Below, in pieces: positions 40,274-49,734 of a DNA stretch of 64,000 nucleotides (position 1 is its first letter; every line of letters begins with the position of its first letter). Location of the stretch: assembly GCF_014648515.1 (NCBI RefSeq), contig NZ_BMRG01000006.1, forward strand, positions 21,828 to 85,827, read 5' to 3'. Source of the stretch: Saccharothrix coeruleofusca. Its GTDB lineage: Bacteria > Actinomycetota > Actinomycetes > Mycobacteriales > Pseudonocardiaceae. The notes below the pieces were generated by a model. That model did no database searches. It worked only from the letters and a program-made list of their open reading frames with translations, and had not been told where the DNA came from. The position numbers and the translations under genes were made by a program.

Positions 40274-41101
40274 TTGGCCGTCGCGAACCCGCTGCGCGTC
40301 GAATTGGGGCAGCGTCTACGGGCGTACCGCGAGCGGGCCTGCCTGAGGACCCAGCAAGTCGAGACCGATCCCGTGCTCCGCTGGCACGTGGGCAAGGTGT
40401 CCCGAGTCGAACTCGGTCAGCGCGTGCCGACCATCGCCGAAACCCACCGGCTCGCCGAGCTCTACGGCGTCAAGGGCGACGAGCTGACCGCCCTGGTCGA
40501 CCTCGCGAGCAGAGCGCGCAAGCGCGCGAGGATGCCGCACGTCCCGGACTGGGCGCAGTCGTTCGTACTGCTGGAGCAAGCCGCCCACGAGATCGATTAC
40601 CACGACGCCGAACTGATCCCCGCCGTGCTCCAAGCGCCGGGCTACGCCCGCGATCTGCTGGGGCAGAGCACGACCGAGGACCTCGACCAGCGCGTCGCCG
40701 ACCGGCTGACGCGCGGGCAGGTGTTGACCGGACAGGGCGCGCCGCGGGTCAGGGTGGTGCTCGGTGAAGCCGCCCTGCACCGACTGCCCGCCGATCACCG
40801 CGCCGCCGCGGAGCAACTGGAGCATCTGCTGGAGGCGGGGACATGGCCGACGGTGGAAGTCCGCGTCCTGCCCTTCAGCCTGGGCTTGCACCCCATGGTG
40901 GGCGTCGGGTTCACGGTGCTCCGGGTGCGGGACCCGGAGGTCCACCGCGTCTACATCGACGGCGCCACCACTGCGACGTACCTCCACGAGCCCGCGGAGA
41001 TCGCGGTCTACCAAACTCGCTTCGAGCGGCTGTGGACGATGGCCTGCGCACCCGATGAGTCTGCGACGATCGTGAGCGGGCGCATCCGGCAACTCGGGTA
41101 A
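40274..41101 (+). CDS. XRE-family regulator with DUF5753 domain (second copy)
   Basis: 275 residues from a TTG start with GAGGAGGA 6 nt upstream. The helix-turn-helix region is at residues about 9-50 (LGQRLRAYRERACLRTQQVE ... GKVSRVELGQRVPT). The DUF5753 body has the typical LIPAVLQAPGYARDLL and GATTATYLHEPAE. It belongs to the same family as the protein at 19664 but is clearly diverged. It is followed 10 nt later by its DUF397 partner. The palindrome at 40172 may be its own operator. Confidence 0.9.
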   Translation: MAVANPLRVELGQRLRAYRERACLRTQQVETDPVLRWHVGKVSRVELGQRVPTIAETHRLAELYGVKGDELTALVDLASRARKRARMPHVPDWAQSFVLLEQAAHEIDYHDAELIPAVLQAPGYARDLLGQSTTEDLDQRVADRLTRGQVLTGQGAPRVRVVLGEAALHRLPADHRAAAEQLEHLLEAGTWPTVEVRVLPFSLGLHPMVGVGFTVLRVRDPEVHRVYIDGATTATYLHEPAEIAVYQTRFERLWTMACAPDESATIVSGRIRQLG

Positions 41102-41111
41102 CGGAGGGGGC

Positions 41112-41297
41112 ATGACCGCCAACATCCCTTGGAGCGAACGCAGGACCAGCAGTTTCAGCGACGGCGCGAACACCTGCGTCGAGGTGGCTCACGGACCGTC
41201 CGTCGTCGGTGTGTGGGACACCAAGCACCGCGAGTCCGGGCCGATCGTGGTTCCGCGCGCGCGGTGGGCGGCGTTCGTCGCCCGCCTGAAGGACTGA
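41112..41297 (+). CDS. DUF397 small protein (second copy)
   Basis: 61 residues: WSERRTSSFSDGANTCVEVA then VVGVWDTKHRESGPIVVPR and a terminal helix, the DUF397 pattern. GGAGG precedes the ATG. It is the partner of the XRE gene immediately upstream. Confidence 0.9.
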   Translation: MTANIPWSERRTSSFSDGANTCVEVAHGPSVVGVWDTKHRESGPIVVPRARWAAFVARLKD

Positions 41298-41369
41298 CGC
41301 GAGTGCGGCGGCCCCCGGCGCTCTCGCAGGAGAAGCCGGGGGTCGCCGCGGCGGTCGTGCGTGGACGCG

Positions 41370-42839
41370 CTAGCGGTTCGATGCCGACTGGACGAAAGCG
41401 GCAATGTCTTTCGACTGCTGCACCCGCGACGGCTCGTGCACGTACATCATGTGTCCCGCCGGGTAGTAGGCCGACTCGATGTTGTCGTGCAGCTCCTTCG
41501 GGATCTGCAGGTGCGCCAACACGTGCTCGGCCGCGTAGTACGGCGTCGCGCCGTCGTGGTAGCCGAAGGCGACGTGCACCCGCAGGTGCGGGTTCGCCCG
41601 CATCGCCGCCGCGAGCTTGCCCGCGACGGTCACGTGCGCGCCCTCGAACTCCTTGAACGACCACGGGTGCACCGACCGCGAGATGATCTCGTACGGCAGG
41701 TCGTTGGAGTACCCCAGCTCGGTGCGCACGTAGTGGTTCAGCGCCGCCGTGTACGGGCCGAGGATCGCCGAGTACGACGGGTCCTCGCTGAACAGCTCGC
41801 GGCCGTAGTCGGCGTCCCAACCGGTGAAGCGGGCGTCCAACCTGCCCACCACCTTGCGCTGCGAGCGCAGCAGCTCGGTGAAGAACCGCACGTGCTCGAT
41901 CCGCAGGTCCACCCGGTCCACGTAGTCCTCGGACAAGCCGGTCAGGGCGGCCAGGCGGGCCACCGCGTCCGCGCGCTCCTCGGTGGACAGCCGGTGCCCG
42001 CGCGCCAGCGCCCACGGGTAGTCCCGCGAGGCGAACTCCTCGGCCTCGGCCAGCACCTCCGCCAGCGGCCGGTCGCCGTGCAGGCCGTGGTAGTGCGCGA
42101 TGGCGGCGTAGGTCGGCAGGAACAGGGTGTGCGGGAGGTCGTTGCCCTCGTTGAAGTCCAGCGTCGCGAAGTCCAGCACGGACGAGATGAGCACCAGGCC
42201 GTTGAGGTACATGCCGTACCGGGTCTGCAGGTGCTCGGCCAGCGCCGCCGCGCGAGTGGTGCCGTAGGACTCGCCCGCGAGGAACTTCGGCGACATCCAC
42301 CGGCCGTTGCGCGAGGTCCACAGCCGGATCACCTCGCCGACGGACTCGATGTCGCCCTTGAACCCGTGGTACTCGCCGGGCTTCTCGCCCTTCACCGCGC
42401 GGGAGTAGCCGGTGGAGACCGGGTCGATGAAGACCAGGTCGCTGTGCGCGAGCAGCGTCTCGGCGTTGTCCACCAGCTCGTACGGCGGCGGCACCAGGTC
42501 GCCGACGTCGCCGGAGACCACCCGGCGCGGCCCGAACAGGCCCAGGTGCAGCCACACGCTCGACGAGCCGGGGCCGCCGTTGAAGGCGAACGTGACGGGC
42601 CGCTTGGTCGGGTCGGCGCCGTCCAGCGTGTACGCGGTGAGGAAGACCTCCGCCTTCGGCTGGTGCCCGTCGAACTTGCCGTCGGTCAGCACCTCCTGCC
42701 GCAGCACCACCCGTCCGGTCGTGGTGGTGTAGTTCAGCTTGCGGCGCTTGACGGTGGTGCTGTGCTGTGTGGTGACCAGGTCGTCGGTCGGCAGGTCCTT
42801 GTCGTCCTCGGGCTTGGCGTCGGTGTCCTTGTCGGTCAT
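41370..42839 (-). CDS. Peptidase S10 (serine carboxypeptidase-like)
   Basis: 489 residues without a signal peptide. Alpha/beta-hydrolase S10 motifs: the oxyanion NGGPGSSSVWLH (about 88-99), the nucleophile FLAGESYGTTRAAALAEHL (Ser about 190), an acid in YHDGATPYYAAEHVL, and the His in YYPAGHMMYVHEP. It removes C-terminal residues from peptides. It could act on peptides imported by the transporter at 34-39 kb, but that is only proximity. It starts 30 nt from the divergent glycosylase gene. Confidence 0.92.
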   Translation of the reverse strand: MTDKDTDAKPEDDKDLPTDDLVTTQHSTTVKRRKLNYTTTTGRVVLRQEVLTDGKFDGHQPKAEVFLTAYTLDGADPTKRPVTFAFNGGPGSSSVWLHLGLFGPRRVVSGDVGDLVPPPYELVDNAETLLAHSDLVFIDPVSTGYSRAVKGEKPGEYHGFKGDIESVGEVIRLWTSRNGRWMSPKFLAGESYGTTRAAALAEHLQTRYGMYLNGLVLISSVLDFATLDFNEGNDLPHTLFLPTYAAIAHYHGLHGDRPLAEVLAEAEEFASRDYPWALARGHRLSTEERADAVARLAALTGLSEDYVDRVDLRIEHVRFFTELLRSQRKVVGRLDARFTGWDADYGRELFSEDPSYSAILGPYTAALNHYVRTELGYSNDLPYEIISRSVHPWSFKEFEGAHVTVAGKLAAAMRANPHLRVHVAFGYHDGATPYYAAEHVLAHLQIPKELHDNIESAYYPAGHMMYVHEPSRVQQSKDIAAFVQSASNR

Positions 42840-42869
42840 GGTCGAACTCTACGGTCGGGAGCGGGCGCG

Positions 42870-43568
42870 GTGCGCAGCCTTGAGGAACTGGACCGGCGGG
42901 TGACCACCTGCCGCGCGTGCCCCAGGCTGGTGGCGTGGCGCGAGGAGGTGGCGCGGGTCAAGCGGGCGGCGTTCCGCGCCGAGGAGTACTGGGGGCGGCC
43001 GGTGCCCGGCTTCGGCCCGCCCGACGCGGCGCTGGCCGTGGTCGGTCTGGCTCCGGCGGCGCACGGCGCCAACCGCACCGGCCGCATGTTCACCGGCGAC
43101 CGGTCCGGCGAGGTGCTCTACGCCGCGCTGCACGCCGTGGGGCTGGCGTCCCAGCCGACGGCGGTGCGCGCGGACGACGGCCTTGAGCTGTTCGGCACCC
43201 GGATCACCGCACCGGTCAAGTGCGCCCCGCCGCAGAACAAGCCGACGCCGGCCGAGCGCGACAACTGCCGACCGTGGCTGGTGCGCGAACTGGAGCTGCT
43301 GCGGCCGACGCTGCGGGCGGTGGTCGTGCTGGGGGCGTTCGGCTGGCAGGCGCTGCTGCCCGTGCTGGCCGCGTGCTGGGAGGTGCCCCGACCCCGGCCG
43401 GTCTTCGGGCACGGGGTGGCGTACGAGCTGCCCGCGCTGGACGGCGGCCCGCCGCTGCACGTGTTCGGCTGCTACCACGTGAGCCAGCGCAACACCCAGA
43501 CCGGCCTGCTGACGCAGTCCATGGTGGAGGACGTCCTGCGCACCGCCAAGACCACCGCCGGCCTCTGA
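42870..43568 (+). CDS. Uracil-DNA glycosylase, family 4/5 (UdgB-like)
   Basis: 232 residues. Cys residues typical of Fe-S uracil glycosylases: VTTCRACPRLVAWRE near the start, CAPPQNKPTPAERDNC (about 112-127), and a later Cys pair. The active-site region is VVGLAPAAHGANRTGRMFTGD (about residues 52-72), and FGCYHVSQRNTQTGLLT near the end supplies the conserved His. It excises uracil or deaminated bases. The N-terminal start is a GTG with GGGAG at 9 nt. It is followed by repeat copy d. Confidence 0.9.
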   Translation: MRSLEELDRRVTTCRACPRLVAWREEVARVKRAAFRAEEYWGRPVPGFGPPDAALAVVGLAPAAHGANRTGRMFTGDRSGEVLYAALHAVGLASQPTAVRADDGLELFGTRITAPVKCAPPQNKPTPAERDNCRPWLVRELELLRPTLRAVVVLGAFGWQALLPVLAACWEVPRPRPVFGHGVAYELPALDGGPPLHVFGCYHVSQRNTQTGLLTQSMVEDVLRTAKTTAGL

Positions 43569-43590
43569 CGCACCGCGTCCCACCCTCGCC

Positions 43591-43946
43591 CGCGAGTCGA
43601 ACGCTCAGGACCTCTGAGTTCTACGTTCGGGTTGGGTGAGTTCGTCGTTGAGGTTGAAAAGCGGTGCCCGCCGCGCGGCGGGTCGCCAAGGACGGCGCTC
43701 GCGGGGCCCGCTCCGCGCGCCCCCCTCTGGTGCGTGGGCAAGTACTACCCGGCGGAGTGGGGAGGGCCGGTAACTACTACCCGTCGCGTGGGAAGTGCGG
43801 TCCGGGGCGTGAAAGTGCGGGTCGGGGTGCGTGAACGCGCGACTTGCGAGGGCGACATGCCCAACACGCCCATAGGTGGGTGGCACCGGAGGCGGGCGTG
43901 GTCGTTCTGAGCGTTCGACTCGCGGTACCTGAGCGTTCGACTCGCG
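43591..43946. repeat. Dispersed MITE-like element, copy d (full length, inverted)
   Basis: 356 bp bounded by perfect 18-bp inverted ends: CGCGAGTCGAACGCTCAG at 43591-43608 and CTGAGCGTTCGACTCGCG at 43929-43946, the latter doubled by another unit at 43907-43928. The internal blocks are as in copies a-c but in reverse order and on the opposite strand, for example GGGCAAGTACTACCCG and GGGCCGGTAACTACTACCCG. It lies between two genes transcribed the same way (glycosylase and DUF4129), unlike the other three copies. The rest of the 43569-43999 gap holds no gene. Confidence 0.87.
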
Positions 43947-43999
43947 CGGGTTGAGGGGAAACGGGGCGCGGGGGAGGAGGGAGGGGGCATCCTGACGGC

Positions 44000-44665
44000 A
44001 TGAGGTCCCGACCCGCGCTCGCGCTCGTGGTGGGCTCCGCGCTGGTCCTGGTCGCCTTGGCGGCGCGCGGGACCTCGCCGGTGCCCTACGGGCCCCGCGA
44101 CGCGGCGGGTGCCGACGCGCCGACGTGGACCCAGCCGCCGGTGCGGGGCGTCGAGAGCACCGACGTCGAGGGCAGCGTGACGGGTGCGTCGCTGGTCGCC
44201 CTGGTGCTGTTCGTGCTGGTGCTGCTGGGTGCCGCCCTCCTCTGGCTGCTCGTCGGCTACCTGCGGGGCGCCTCTTGGCGGCGCAGGCGGCGCGGTGCGG
44301 GGCACGTCGTCGAGGAGTCGTCGCCGGACGACACGCCCGCGCCTGCGGAGGTGCTGGTGCGCGGTGCCCGCCGGGCGCTGGCGGACCTGCGCGCCGCTGA
44401 CAGCGGGCCGCCGGGGGACGCGGTGGTCGCCGCCTGGTTGACGCTGGAGCGGGCCGCCGCGGCGTCGGGGACGCCGCGCGAGGCGCACCAGACGCCGACC
44501 GAGTTCACCGGTGGGCTGCTGACCCGCCACCGGGTGGACCCCGAGGCCACGGGTGCGCTGCGGCGGGTCTACCAGCGCGCCCGGTTCGGCAGCGGCGAGG
44601 TCACCGACGCCGACGCGCGCACCGCCGCGGACGCGCTGGAGCGCATCGTGCGGGACCTCGGGTGA
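44000..44665 (+). CDS. DUF4129 membrane protein
   Basis: 221 residues: a signal/anchor (ALVVGSALVLVALAA), an extracytoplasmic loop, a second membrane segment (SLVALVLFVLVLLGAALLWLLV, about residues 63-84) and a cytoplasmic DUF4129 helical domain with PTEFTGGLLTRHRVDPEATG ... RVYQRARFGSGEVTDADA. It starts a five-gene run with a MoxR ATPase and a DUF58 protein, joined by 4-nt overlaps. The function is unknown; related operons are linked to assembly of surface or enzyme complexes. Confidence 0.88.
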   Translation: MRSRPALALVVGSALVLVALAARGTSPVPYGPRDAAGADAPTWTQPPVRGVESTDVEGSVTGASLVALVLFVLVLLGAALLWLLVGYLRGASWRRRRRGAGHVVEESSPDDTPAPAEVLVRGARRALADLRAADSGPPGDAVVAAWLTLERAAAASGTPREAHQTPTEFTGGLLTRHRVDPEATGALRRVYQRARFGSGEVTDADARTAADALERIVRDLG

Positions 44666-45122
44666 CCCCGCTGCTGGGCCGGGTCGGCTCGCTCGGCGCG
44701 GCGCTGCTGACGGGCGCGGTCACCGGGTTCGCGCTGCACCGGGCGGGCGCGCCGCCGCACTGGGCGGCGCTGGTCGCCCTGCCCGCCGCCGCGCTGGCGC
44801 TGCTGGTCGGGCGGCTGCCCAGGGCCACCGACGTGGTCTGGTCGCCCCCGCCGGTCGAACCCGGCGGTGTGGTGCACGTGCAGGCCAGCACGCTGGCCAC
44901 CCGGCTGGCCGAGGCAGCCGTGGACCCGGACCGCTTCGCCAGTCGCGTGCACCCCCGGCTTCGGCGGCTCGCCCAGGCCCGGCTGCGCCAGCGGCACGGC
45001 GTGCCGGACCTGGCCGACCCGCGCGCCGAGCGGTTGCTCGGGCCCGAGCTGCACCGCCTGGTGACCGACCCGAGAGCGCCCCTGCCCGATCCGAAGAGGC
45101 TCGCAGAGCTGCTGGAGGAGCT

Positions 45123-45126
<4 letters not shown>
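44662..45126 (+). CDS. Hypothetical membrane protein in the MoxR/DUF58 operon
   Basis: 154 residues. There are two N-terminal hydrophobic stretches (LGAALLTGAVTGFALHRAG, WAALVALPAAALALLVGRLP), then a cytoplasmic region with helical RFASRVHPRLRRLAQARLRQRHG and LAELLEEL at the end. I do not recognise the family. It overlaps both neighbours by 4 nt (GTGA), so it is certainly part of the operon. Confidence 0.8.
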
Positions 45127-46078
<952 letters not shown>

Positions 46079-46082
<4 letters not shown>

Positions 46083-47401
46083 GCCGCGCCGAGCGCGTCC
46101 GGGAGGCGTTCACCGGGGGCCGGGGGGCGCGCTGGCACCCCACCGACGCGCTGGTGCGCGGGGTCGGGCTGGGCGTGGGCATGGTGGTGCTCGGCGCGCT
46201 GCTGCACCGGGTCGAGCTGGTGCTGCTGGGCGCGCCGCTGCTGGTCTCGACGCTGGTCGCGCTGGTGTCCCCGGTGGGCGGCACGCCGTCGGTGCGGGTC
46301 CGGGCGCTGCCCAGGATCGGGGAGGTGGGCTCCACCAGGGCCACCGTGGAGCTCGACGGCGGCGAGGGCGCCGAGCTGATGGCGGTCCGGCTGCCCGACG
46401 GGCGGGAGGAGGGCGTGGGGCCGGTGCACCTGCTGCCCGCCTCCGCCGGGGCGGTGACCGTGGCGCTGCGCCGCGACACCTGGGGGCAGGGCGCCGCGCT
46501 GCGCCCGGACCACCTGGTCGCGGGCCCGGACGGGCTGCTGGTGCACGGCCCGGTGACCGCGCCGGAGCTGGGCCGCACCACGCTGCCCCCGGTCCGGCCG
46601 CTGCCCGCCGGGCTGCTGCCCGCCCGCCCGCTCGGGCTGGTGGGGGCGCACCGCGCGCGCAGGCCGGGCGACTCGGTGGAGCTGCGCGACATCCGCGCCT
46701 TCCAGCCGGGGGACCGGCTGCGGCGGGTGGACTGGCGGGTGTCGCTGCGCGCGGGCGCGCTGCACGTGCGCGAGCACCACGCGGAGGCCGACGCGGACGT
46801 GCTGCTGGCGCTGGACACCCGGCTGGACGTGACCGCCGAGGTGGCGGACTGGACGGCCACCGGTCGCGCGGTCACCGTCCGGCCGGGCGGCAGCCTGGAC
46901 CTGGCGGTGACCGCGGCGGCTTCGCTGGCCGCGGGTTACCTGCGGCAGGGCGACCGGGTGGCGCTGGCCGACCTGGGCCGACCGCAGCTGGGCGTGCGGG
47001 CGGGCGTGGGGCGGCGGCAGCTGCTGCGGCTGCGCACCGGGCTGGTGCGGTGCGCGCGGTCGGCGGGGTGGGCGCCGAAGCCGGTGCTGCACGTGCCGCA
47101 CGGCGCGCTGGTGGTGGTGCTGTCGCCGTTCCTGGACGCCCCGGTGGTGGAGCTGACCGTGCACGCTGCCCGGCGCGGCAACGCGGTGCTGGCGGTGGAC
47201 GTGCTGCCGGGGCCGCTGACGCCGGACCCGGAGACGCCGTGGGGGCCCGGCGCGGCGCGGATCGTGGAGCTGGAGCACGAGGTCCGGCTGGAGGCGATGC
47301 GGCGGCACGGCGTGGTCGTGGTGCGCTGGGACGGGGGTGGCGCGCCGCTGGCGGGCGCGCTGCGGCTGGCGGCCCGGCCGGGACGGCGGGTGGTCCGGTG
47401 A
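46079..47401 (+). CDS. DUF58 domain protein
   Basis: 440 residues. Two N-terminal membrane segments (VRGVGLGVGMVVLGALL, VLLGAPLLVSTLVAL) precede a beta-rich region. The DUF58 core has the signature GDSVELRDIRAFQPGDRLRRVDWRVSLRAGALHVREH (given as about residues 196-232), followed by a VWA-like domain beginning DADVLLALDTRLDV. It is the usual partner of MoxR ATPases. GTGA overlaps join it to both neighbours. Confidence 0.92.
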
Positions 47402-47937
47402 CCGCGCCGCCGGAACGGAATGCCGCCGAACCGGACGGCGTGCTGGGGCCGGGGTGGCCGGGCTGGGTGCTGCGCGCGGCGGTGGTCGCGGTGGGCGCGG
47501 CGGTCGCCGGGGTGCTGTCGGCCAACGGGGTGGCACTGCTGGTGCTGGGGCTCTACCTGGTCCTGGTGGGGGTCGCCGCGGCCATCCCGGCGTCGGCCGC
47601 GTCCGCGCTGGCGATCGCCTACCCGGCGGCGGCGGTGGTGCTCGCGGGTGGGCCGCCGGTGCGGCCGGGGGTGCTGGCCCTGGTCGTGCTGCTGCACCTG
47701 CTGCACGTCCTGTGCGGCTACGCGGCGCTCCTGCCCGCCCGATCGCGGGTTCACCCGTTCGCCCTAAAGAAGCCGGCGGTCCGGTTCCTCTCGGTGCAAC
47801 TCGCCGTGCTCACCCTCGCGGGCATGATCACCCTTTTGCCGGTCAGCCGAACGGCTCCCGCAGTGGAGGTCGTGGGGTTGCTCGCCGCGGTCGGGCTGGT
47901 GGTCGCGGCGGTCCTCCTGATGCGCCGCAAGGGCTGA
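47398..47937 (+). CDS. Hypothetical multi-pass membrane protein in the MoxR/DUF58 operon
   Basis: 179 residues with about six hydrophobic segments, for example VLRAAVVAVGAAVAGVLSA, VALLVLGLYLVLVGVAAAIP, VLALVVLLHLLHVLCGYAAL and FLSVQLAVLTLAGMITLLP. There is no signature I recognise. It overlaps the DUF58 gene by 4 nt and ends the operon; 157 nt then precede the NADH dehydrogenase gene. Confidence 0.8.
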   Translation: MTAPPERNAAEPDGVLGPGWPGWVLRAAVVAVGAAVAGVLSANGVALLVLGLYLVLVGVAAAIPASAASALAIAYPAAAVVLAGGPPVRPGVLALVVLLHLLHVLCGYAALLPARSRVHPFALKKPAVRFLSVQLAVLTLAGMITLLPVSRTAPAVEVVGLLAAVGLVVAAVLLMRRKG

Positions 47938-48094
47938 CGGAACGGTCCTCCACCGGTCCGCTGGATCGATCCTCGCAGCGGGTTCGCCGATCAGCGCAGG
48001 TGGGCGGCTGCGTGTCAACCATCACCTCGCGACAGTCGTCACAACGGGGCTCGCCGATACGCGCTATGGGCGGGTCCGGTGTCACCATGTCCGT

Positions 48095-49420
48095 ATGGCT
48101 GCTGTGAAGTCGCAACCCACACGGATCGTGATCGTCGGCGGTGGGTACGTCGGCATGTACACCGCGCTGGGGCTGCAGAGGAAGCTGCGTTCCGGTGAGG
48201 CGTCCGTGACCGTCATCGACCCGCAGCCGCACATGACCTACCAGCCGTTCCTCCCCGAGGCGGCGGCCGGGTCGATCGAGCCGCGCCACGTCGTGGTGCC
48301 GCTGCGCCGCGTCCTCAAGCGCTGCCACGTGGTCACCGGCCGCGCGACCAAGATCGAGCACGCGCGCAAGGCCGTGACCGTGGAGCTGGCCGACGGGCAC
48401 GTCGAGGAGTTCGAGTACGACGTGCTGGTCTCCGCGCTGGGCGCGATCTCGCGCACCCTGCCCATCCCCGGCCTGCCCGAGGTCGGCATCGGCATGAAGA
48501 CCATCGGTGAGGCCATCTACCTGCGCAACCACGTGCTGTCCCGGCTGGACCAGGCGGCCAGCACCAACGACCCGGAGCTGCGCCGCAGGCTGCTCAGCTT
48601 CGTGGTGATCGGCGGCGGCTTCGCGGGCATCGAGACGCTGGCCGAGCTGGAGGACATGGCGCGCTACGCGCTGCGCTACTACGAGGGCCTCAAGCCCGAG
48701 GACATGCACTGGGTGCTGGTCGAGGCCGCGGGCCGGATCATGCCCGAGGTGAGCGCCCCGCTGGGCGTCTACACCGTCGAGCAGCTGGAGAAGCGCGGCA
48801 TCAAGTGCTACCTCGACACCCGCGTGAAGTCGCTGGAGGGCGGCCACGTGGTGCTCGACGACGGCACCGAGTTCGACTCGGACACCATCATCTGGACCGC
48901 GGGCATGAAGGCCAACCCGGTGCTGCGCAACACCGACCTGCCGCTGGACGAGCGCGGTCGCGTCCGGTGCACCGCGGCCATGCAGGTGGTCGGCCTGCCC
49001 GGCGTGTGGGCGGCGGGCGACTGCTCGGCGGTGCCCGACCTCTCGCGCACCGAGGAGGACCCGAACGCGACCTGCGTGCCCAACGCGCAGCACGCGATCC
49101 GGCAGTCCAAGCTGCTGGCCGCCAACATCGTGGCCAGCCTGCGCGGCAAGAAGCCCAAGGACTACTACCACAAGTACCTGGGCTCGGTGGCCGGGCTGGG
49201 CCTGTACAAGGGCGTGGCCGACGTGTTCGGCCTGCGGTTCAAGGGCGTCGTGGCGTGGTTCATGCACCGCAGCTACCACGTGATGTTCATGCCCACGGTC
49301 AACCGCAAGTTCCGCATCTTCGTGGACTGGACGCAGGCGCTGTTCTCCGGTCGCGAGGTGGTCGCGCTGGGGCAGATCCACGACCCCAAGGCCGAGTTCG
49401 ACCGCGCCACCAAGAGCTGA
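48095..49420 (+). CDS. Type II NADH dehydrogenase (NDH-2-like FAD oxidoreductase)
   Basis: 441 residues. The FAD-binding IVIVGGGYVGMYTALGLQRKL lies at about residues 8-28; the NAD-binding FVVIGGGFAGIETLAELED is at about 168; and TIIWTAGMKANPVL then PGVWAAGDCSAVPDL contact FAD. The C-terminal membrane-anchoring region includes FKGVVAWFMHRSYHVMFMPTV (ends about residue 405). It passes electrons from NADH to menaquinone without pumping protons. A strong hairpin follows. Confidence 0.93.
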   Translation: MAAVKSQPTRIVIVGGGYVGMYTALGLQRKLRSGEASVTVIDPQPHMTYQPFLPEAAAGSIEPRHVVVPLRRVLKRCHVVTGRATKIEHARKAVTVELADGHVEEFEYDVLVSALGAISRTLPIPGLPEVGIGMKTIGEAIYLRNHVLSRLDQAASTNDPELRRRLLSFVVIGGGFAGIETLAELEDMARYALRYYEGLKPEDMHWVLVEAAGRIMPEVSAPLGVYTVEQLEKRGIKCYLDTRVKSLEGGHVVLDDGTEFDSDTIIWTAGMKANPVLRNTDLPLDERGRVRCTAAMQVVGLPGVWAAGDCSAVPDLSRTEEDPNATCVPNAQHAIRQSKLLAANIVASLRGKKPKDYYHKYLGSVAGLGLYKGVADVFGLRFKGVVAWFMHRSYHVMFMPTVNRKFRIFVDWTQALFSGREVVALGQIHDPKAEFDRATKS

Positions 49421-49429
49421 GCGTCGCCG

Positions 49430-49456
49430 CCCACTGCCCCGTTCGGGGGCAGTGGG
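49430..49456 (+). terminator. Terminator hairpin after the NADH dehydrogenase gene
   Basis: Perfect 11-bp arms CCCACTGCCCC / GGGGCAGTGGG around the loop GTTCG, starting 10 nt past the stop. It insulates the peptide cassette downstream. Confidence 0.85.
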
Positions 49457-49521
49457 CTCACGTCCATCTGGCCCAAGGCCGTAACTTAATCCCCCGTTCA
49501 GAGCAATGCCAACGGGCCGTC

Positions 49522-49550
49522 TTGACATTGCGTAACGTGAACCACAGACT
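49522..49550 (+). promoter_or_regulatory. Promoter of the peptide/ATP-grasp/SagB cassette
   Basis: A consensus -35 TTGACA (49522-49527) with CAGACT 17 nt further on as the likely -10. TTGACA is rare in this GC-rich window. Transcription would begin about 45 nt before the peptide's GTG. The -10 assignment is weaker than the -35. Confidence 0.5.
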
Positions 49551-49600
49551 ACGGCTGGTGCATCACCTGAATGCGTGAAGCACAAGTGTGGGGAGAGAAG

Positions 49601-49732
49601 GTGACCGCGATGTCTCTCGAGGAGCTGGCCGCACAGCTTCGCCGCGGTGAGATCGAGGATCGTGCGCTGGCGGAGTACGCCGCCGAGTACGCCACCGCTG
49701 GAAAGTGTTTCCGCAGCAAGAAAGACGACTGA
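49601..49732 (+). CDS. 43-aa peptide, candidate RiPP precursor
   Basis: The GTG at 49601 has GGGGAGAG 4-5 nt upstream; an ATG three codons in would be too far from it. The first about 30 residues form an acidic amphipathic helix (LEELAAQLRRGEIEDRALAE, then YAAEYATAG), like a recognition leader. The last nine, KCFRSKKDD, are polar and hold the only Cys and Phe and the final Asp pair, a plausible core. The stop is 2 nt from the ATP-grasp ATG, so the two are coupled. I know no named family for it. It could instead be a small carrier or accessory protein. Confidence 0.7.
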   Translation: MTAMSLEELAAQLRRGEIEDRALAEYAAEYATAGKCFRSKKDD

Positions 49733-49734
49733 GC